DNA of 64,000 nucleotides, from the NCBI RefSeq assembly GCF_026230105.1, contig NC_079476.1:41654559-41718558 (forward strand), in the 5' to 3' direction. Both the position numbers and the translations under genes were made by a program. Source of the DNA: Diorhabda sublineata. Its lineage: Eukaryota > Arthropoda > Insecta > Coleoptera > Chrysomelidae. Shown here piece after piece: positions 60,102 through 64,000 of this stretch. The stretch's first letter is position 1. Each line of letters opens with the position of its first letter. Below the pieces are notes generated by a model. That model was not told where the DNA came from, made no database searches, and worked only from the letters and a program-made list of their open reading frames with translations.

Positions 60102-60912
60102 GGTAATTGTACACTTTCACGGTCACCTGGTTTTTTGGCTCTAGAAAATCGAAAAATGGATGGATTTTAATGATCTTGGTCTCAAAATTACGGCGGATTG
60201 ATAAAAAAAATTAGTAGAAATAGCTGGAATGAAAATTTCTCATAGTTTTACTGTTTTAAATCGTAAAAAAACGGTTTTGCAAAATAATCCTTTACAAAAA
60301 ATCATCCCATTATCAGATAAAGTTATTATATTTTTTTTGTATTCTACATAAATTAATAAACAATTTAAAAAAAAATCCAAAAAGAATGATTTTTTCAGTT
60401 TTTATAGCTTAAAATGAAATCGATGAAAAACAATCAATTTTCGTGAATAGTTTCGTACTATATTCTTCAATGTTAATAGTTTTTGGACCATTAAAAATCG
60501 AAAAATAGATAAATTTTATAATTTTGGTCTCAAAATGTTCCATTTTACGACGAATTTATGAAAAACACGGGGGTAGTGGCTGAATTTGCGGTTTTTAATA
60601 GTTTTAAACCTTAAATAGTAGAAAAACTTTTTTTTTCAAAATATTCATTTTTTTATGTAAATTGCGAAAAAAAATATACGAATTTGATTCCACGACGTCA
60701 GAAACAGTTACAAAGGATTATATGTAGAAAGTCATTTTTTTGCATTTAAAGTCATGAAACTGTAAAAAATATTTATTTTTTTTAATTTTCGTATTTTTTT
60801 TTATAAATTCGCCGTAAAATGGAACATTTTGAGACCAAGATCATCAAAATCCATCCATTTTTCGATTTTCTAAAGCCAAAAAACCAGGTGACCGTGAAAG
60901 TGTATTATTACC
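60102..60912. mobile_element. 811-bp non-autonomous DNA transposon with 8-bp target duplication
   Basis: The element is flanked by a perfect direct repeat AAAATCAT (60094-60101 and 60913-60920). Its ends are inverted repeats over about 100 bases, starting GGTAAT and continuing with ACACTTTCACGGTCACCTGG, a TTTTTTGGCT stretch and a block ending GATCTTGGTCTCAAAAT. A third, direct partial copy of the inner repeat lies at about 60480-60560. There is no coding capacity. An 8-bp duplication is the size made by hAT, P and Merlin-type transposases; the GGTAAT end does not match the usual hAT CA start. Confidence 0.93.
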
Positions 60913-60989
60913 AAAATCATTATTGATTAAATATATTTCTGCTTCTCCACCAAGTTTTATCTGTAAGCTTTTGCTTTGTGAACTTTTTC

Positions 60990-61470
60990 ATTCGAAGCTT
61001 CATTTTTGTCAAATTTTATTTGGAAAAGAAGGTTCTTGTTAACATAACTGTTTTCTGTCCAAATTAAATCGGGAAATTACATTTTTTGCTAAAATTGAAC
61101 TCAATTCATTGAGATTTGATTGAGACAAATATGAAAGTGACATTTTTGAGAGATTATAATTTTAGAAAGTTATTTTTTGTCCAAATAAATTTTGGTAAAC
61201 TATTTTTGTTTATATTAGACTTTGGAACGTCAAATTTCCAACGAATTAATGGTATTTCTTGACAAAATCAAAACAGAATTGAATTAGAACAAGTAATTTT
61301 TCTCGTCATAAAATTTTGGAAAGTTATCACAGCTATTTTTCTACAACAAATCAATTCTTCATCAAATAACGTTTAGAACAGCCAGTCTTCTTCAGATTAA
61401 AATGATTTTTGTCCATATCAAATTTGAGAAACCTATTATTTTTCACAAAATCAAATTTCGGAAATGAGAT
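60990..61470. repeat. degenerate tandem repeat, period about 120 bp
   Basis: A motif of the form TTTTTGTCCAAATNAAATTTTGGNAAANTT recurs at about 61053, 61173, 61297 and 61407, with weaker copies at about 61000 and 61440. Copies are strongly diverged. The period is approximate. Confidence 0.4.
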
Positions 61471-61569
61471 ATAATAGAATATTCATTAAAAAATTACTGT
61501 GTTTATTGTGATGAGAAAGAACTTTCTCTGTATTGAACTGAACAATATTTAGATTGATTTTTCATTAAA

Positions 61570-63580
61570 AGAGACCAAAAAGGAAGAAAATCTAATATTA
61601 AATAAGTACGAACAAATTTATTTAGATATTAATGTCATACAGCATACCGCAAATACTATTAACAATATGTTGAATTTCAAGTTACACAAAAATTCTTCAC
61701 AGGTCGAAGCATTCCAGTAAATCAAACTTACTACCCACCGCCCTACCGTCAATTTTCCAGTTATGACTGTTAGAAATGAACATCAGCCAACAAAAGCAAC
61801 CCTCCATTTCCATTAGTCAAATTGAAATGTTTTCCGCACTCAATTTGTGCGCGAAACTTGGCTAAAAAGGTACAAAAATAGAAAATTAGCAGTGACTTTT
61901 CAGTTTTCACCCGTCTACCACATTTGTATTATTCTCAGATACAGCATTTACTTTCATAAGAGCGTGAAAATTGGGGGTTAAAAGTGGCATAACGAAACTA
62001 TCAATAAGTACCTCAAATTTTTTATTTAAGATATAATTCTAGTTTGAGAATATTTTGACATTATGAAAATAATAAATCGGTGAACCTTAATTGAATGTTC
62101 GATGTAACTACGCATTAATCGAAATTACAAAAGTTTCAAAATTACCTAGATCGAAACTAATCTGAATATTTGCTTTAAATCAAGTTCGAAATAACCGTAT
62201 GTTTGATTATAATCCATTTTTCAATCCAGCAAATCCAACGTTCGTGCTTTTATAAATGTTACTATATCAACAAAAGATAATTATTTATGTAAGTATCAAG
62301 GACATCAAGTAGATCATTATATCCTGACTATTCCAGTCTAATTACACAAAAGGCTGAAAAGGCAAACAATACCGAGATAATTTAAAAATTCATAACATAA
62401 AGAATAAATAACCAATTTTTGAGGTGGAAATCAGAAAATGTTGTTTTTGGGTACTATAACGATTTATCCGAAAGCTTTTTCTTTTTTTTTTTTTATTTAA
62501 AGCAAAAGTCGAAAAGGTACCAACGAAAAGAATCATCAGGATCTCAATTTATGTATTAACTTACAGCAATAAACTGCGGAATCTCGTAGAATTACCAAAT
62601 ACAATAAAATATGAATGGTTTTTTTATTTATTGGACAATAATTTTCAATTATCTATATTATAGAAGCATGATAAATTACTGCTGTGACAAAAATATAATA
62701 ATAAATAATAAAAAAAAATAAAAAAAAATGTAAGACTGTATTTAAGATTCCAATTGACTATGGGGGACTCCATTTTTCTATCAGCTACAAAATAAATGGG
62801 ATATAGTATATTTTAAATAAAATTCCTAACTTTTTTCTAGTACATTTGGTTGCTACTACATTCTTATCATATTTCCAAAGCTTTGGAAGTCGGATCCAAC
62901 AATAAAAATGTTTGTAGACTTTGGTTTAGATTCGACCCCGGACTATTACGTGAATCAAAGTTCTAAATAATAGTAATAAATGTTATTTTCAGGAACTATG
63001 GAAGCAAAAAATGATGTTGAAAAAACCTACCTTGATGAAGACATCAATAAACGATGTCCTTCACTATACATTTCAATAAATTTTCACTAATATACCCCCG
63101 AATAATCACCAACCACTAAATTCATAGAGGATTATTTTTACTTTTTCACACATCCTTCCGTATTAATTTCATGTTTTCACTTACATTTTATAAATACCTT
63201 GATGAAATTAAAGTTTCTTAAAAAAGTTTTTCGGCGCATTTTCCAACTGACGCGAAGTTTTCTACTGAAAACTGGCACAGGGCATACATACGTCATCAAA
63301 TACACGCCGAACTGATTTTCCTTAACTTTCGGAGTTAGATGTGATGGGTAGAAATGAGTATAGAAAGCGATCGCGCATCCGCATCCTGCGCACTAAAATA
63401 TTTTTACATGGTAAAAGAATTTTACGATATGTGAAAATTATTTGCTTCATTATATCATTTTTCACATCAAATATCCGAACAATACAATCTAGAAACCAAC
63501 AATTATTGCTACTTTTTGAGATACTGAATATACTGTTTACACCAACACTAACAATTATACTGTCTGACGCGTAACTTCAG
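61570..63580. other. gene-free stretch, probably upstream or intron of the 63803 exon
   Basis: No gene was recognised. A-rich simple sequence lies at 62694-62725. The segment 63225-63400 is more GC-rich and has several CpGs (GCGATCGCGCATCCGCATCC), so a promoter or 5' exon is possible but unproven. Confidence 0.35.
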
Positions 63581-63585
63581 TCTCT

Positions 63586-63616
63586 GAAGACGATAACTTG
63601 GTTATCGAAACGCCAA
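63586..63616. repeat. conserved hairpin CGATAAC-TTG-GTTATCG with CGAAACG tail
   Basis: CTGAAGACGATAACTTGGTTATCGAAACG contains a perfect 7-base stem. From memory, similar CTGAAGA...CGAAACG sequences are widely dispersed in insect genomes, often with retroelements. Its complement (GTTTCGATAACC...TCTTCAG) recalls the GACGTTTCGACTTCAGTCTTCA stretch at 34553-34574. Confidence 0.4.
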
Positions 63617-63802
63617 CGGTTCCACAAATTCCAACTTGTTAACTTTTCAAGATACCAGACTTTCAACCTTCAAATATGGATCACAATTTTCATTCTAATA
63701 TTGACGTTTTTTGACACGAGCGTTACCAACTATACCTACGCTTAAAAGCGTTAGAAGCATTTCAAATTCAAGCAAATTAAATAAAAAAATGTCGATGTTT
63801 AG

Positions 63803-64000
63803 CTACAAACCCAACTGGTAAAGAAGCAGCTACAGAAAACATTAGGGGTATGTTCGTTAATGACAGAAACCACTATAAACTTGGTATTTTAGAGAAATCT
63901 TCAGATGGTACTCCTACGAAAGTTCTGTCCGTTAATGAAAAGAGGCAACTGGTGTTTGATTCCAACAAGGTTTGTGATGAAGTGACCTGCGAAGAGCTGG
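63803..64000 (+). CDS. probable internal exon of an unknown protein, truncated by window end
   Basis: After an acceptor-like GATGTTTAG (AG at 63801-63802), one frame stays open to the window end: two bases, 65 codons and one base. It is hydrophilic and globular-looking, reading TNPTGKEAATENIRGMFVND then RNHYKLGILEKSSDGTPTKV and LSVNEKRQLVFDSNK. Lys, Asp, Asn and Thr are frequent and no stop or low-complexity run occurs, unlike every nearby frame. There is no signal peptide, and the sequence cysteines are only near the end (VCDEVTC). I do not recognise the family. The same frame is open from 63715, but that part looks intronic. Confidence 0.55.

Noticed and set aside
63586..63616. Hammerhead ribozyme
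   Set aside because: CTGAAGA and GAAAC are present, but the base after CTGAAGA cannot pair with the base before GAAA in the required helix II position, and flanking helices I and III are not evident.

Overview
The window is AT-rich nuclear DNA from an animal, almost certainly an insect. It has spliced genes with long introns, a secreted MBF2-family gene (an insect-specific family), no bacterial-style operons, and many dead Tc1/mariner, Harbinger, hAT-like, LINE and Penelope-like copies. A beetle or other repeat-rich insect is possible, but the order cannot be fixed from this sequence. Most of the 64 kb is intergenic or intronic sequence filled with decayed mobile DNA.

Firmly supported genes are few. 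(1) 2280-2898, minus strand: an exon of a secreted or membrane leucine-rich-repeat protein, with a splice acceptor directly before the ATG and a GTAAGT donor at its end; its remaining exons lie left of the window. A decayed copy of the exon start lies about 1 kb upstream. (2) 8660-9874, plus strand: a complete two-exon gene for a 161-residue secreted MBF2-like protein, with a TATA-like box, signal peptide, consensus splice sites and poly(A) signals; a mariner fragment sits in its intron. (3) 63803-64000, plus strand: a probable exon of an unrecognised protein, cut by the window edge. Several smaller ATG-started open frames (10684, 16351, 20333, 22748, 41683, 49015) are reported with low confidence.

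The most striking structure is a tandem array at 22996-26615: 19 head-to-tail units of exactly 181 bp plus one divergent left unit. Every unit carries the same 54-codon open frame, and the units show a partial seven-unit higher-order pattern. Two other large inverted-repeat elements are clear: an 836-bp foldback at 30624-31459, and an 811-bp element at 60102-60912 flanked by a perfect 8-bp target duplication.

The rest is a transposon graveyard. It holds at least ten IS630/Tc1/mariner relics of several lineages (9082, 18456, 34155, 36302, 38350, 39024, 40400, 46460, 56262, 56955), a PIF/Harbinger nuclease relic (15873), five LINE pieces (6700, 17640, 20560, 32692 and 37060/53600-type tails), a Penelope-like GIY-YIG fragment (50935), a tRNA-derived SINE head (30028), a possible solo LTR promoter (14932) and a hAT-like GC palindrome (57963). 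No CRISPR array, rRNA or intact tRNA was seen. I did not find a convincing new multi-gene system; the best candidate for something undescribed is the 181-bp array with its conserved open frame and splice-like signals.
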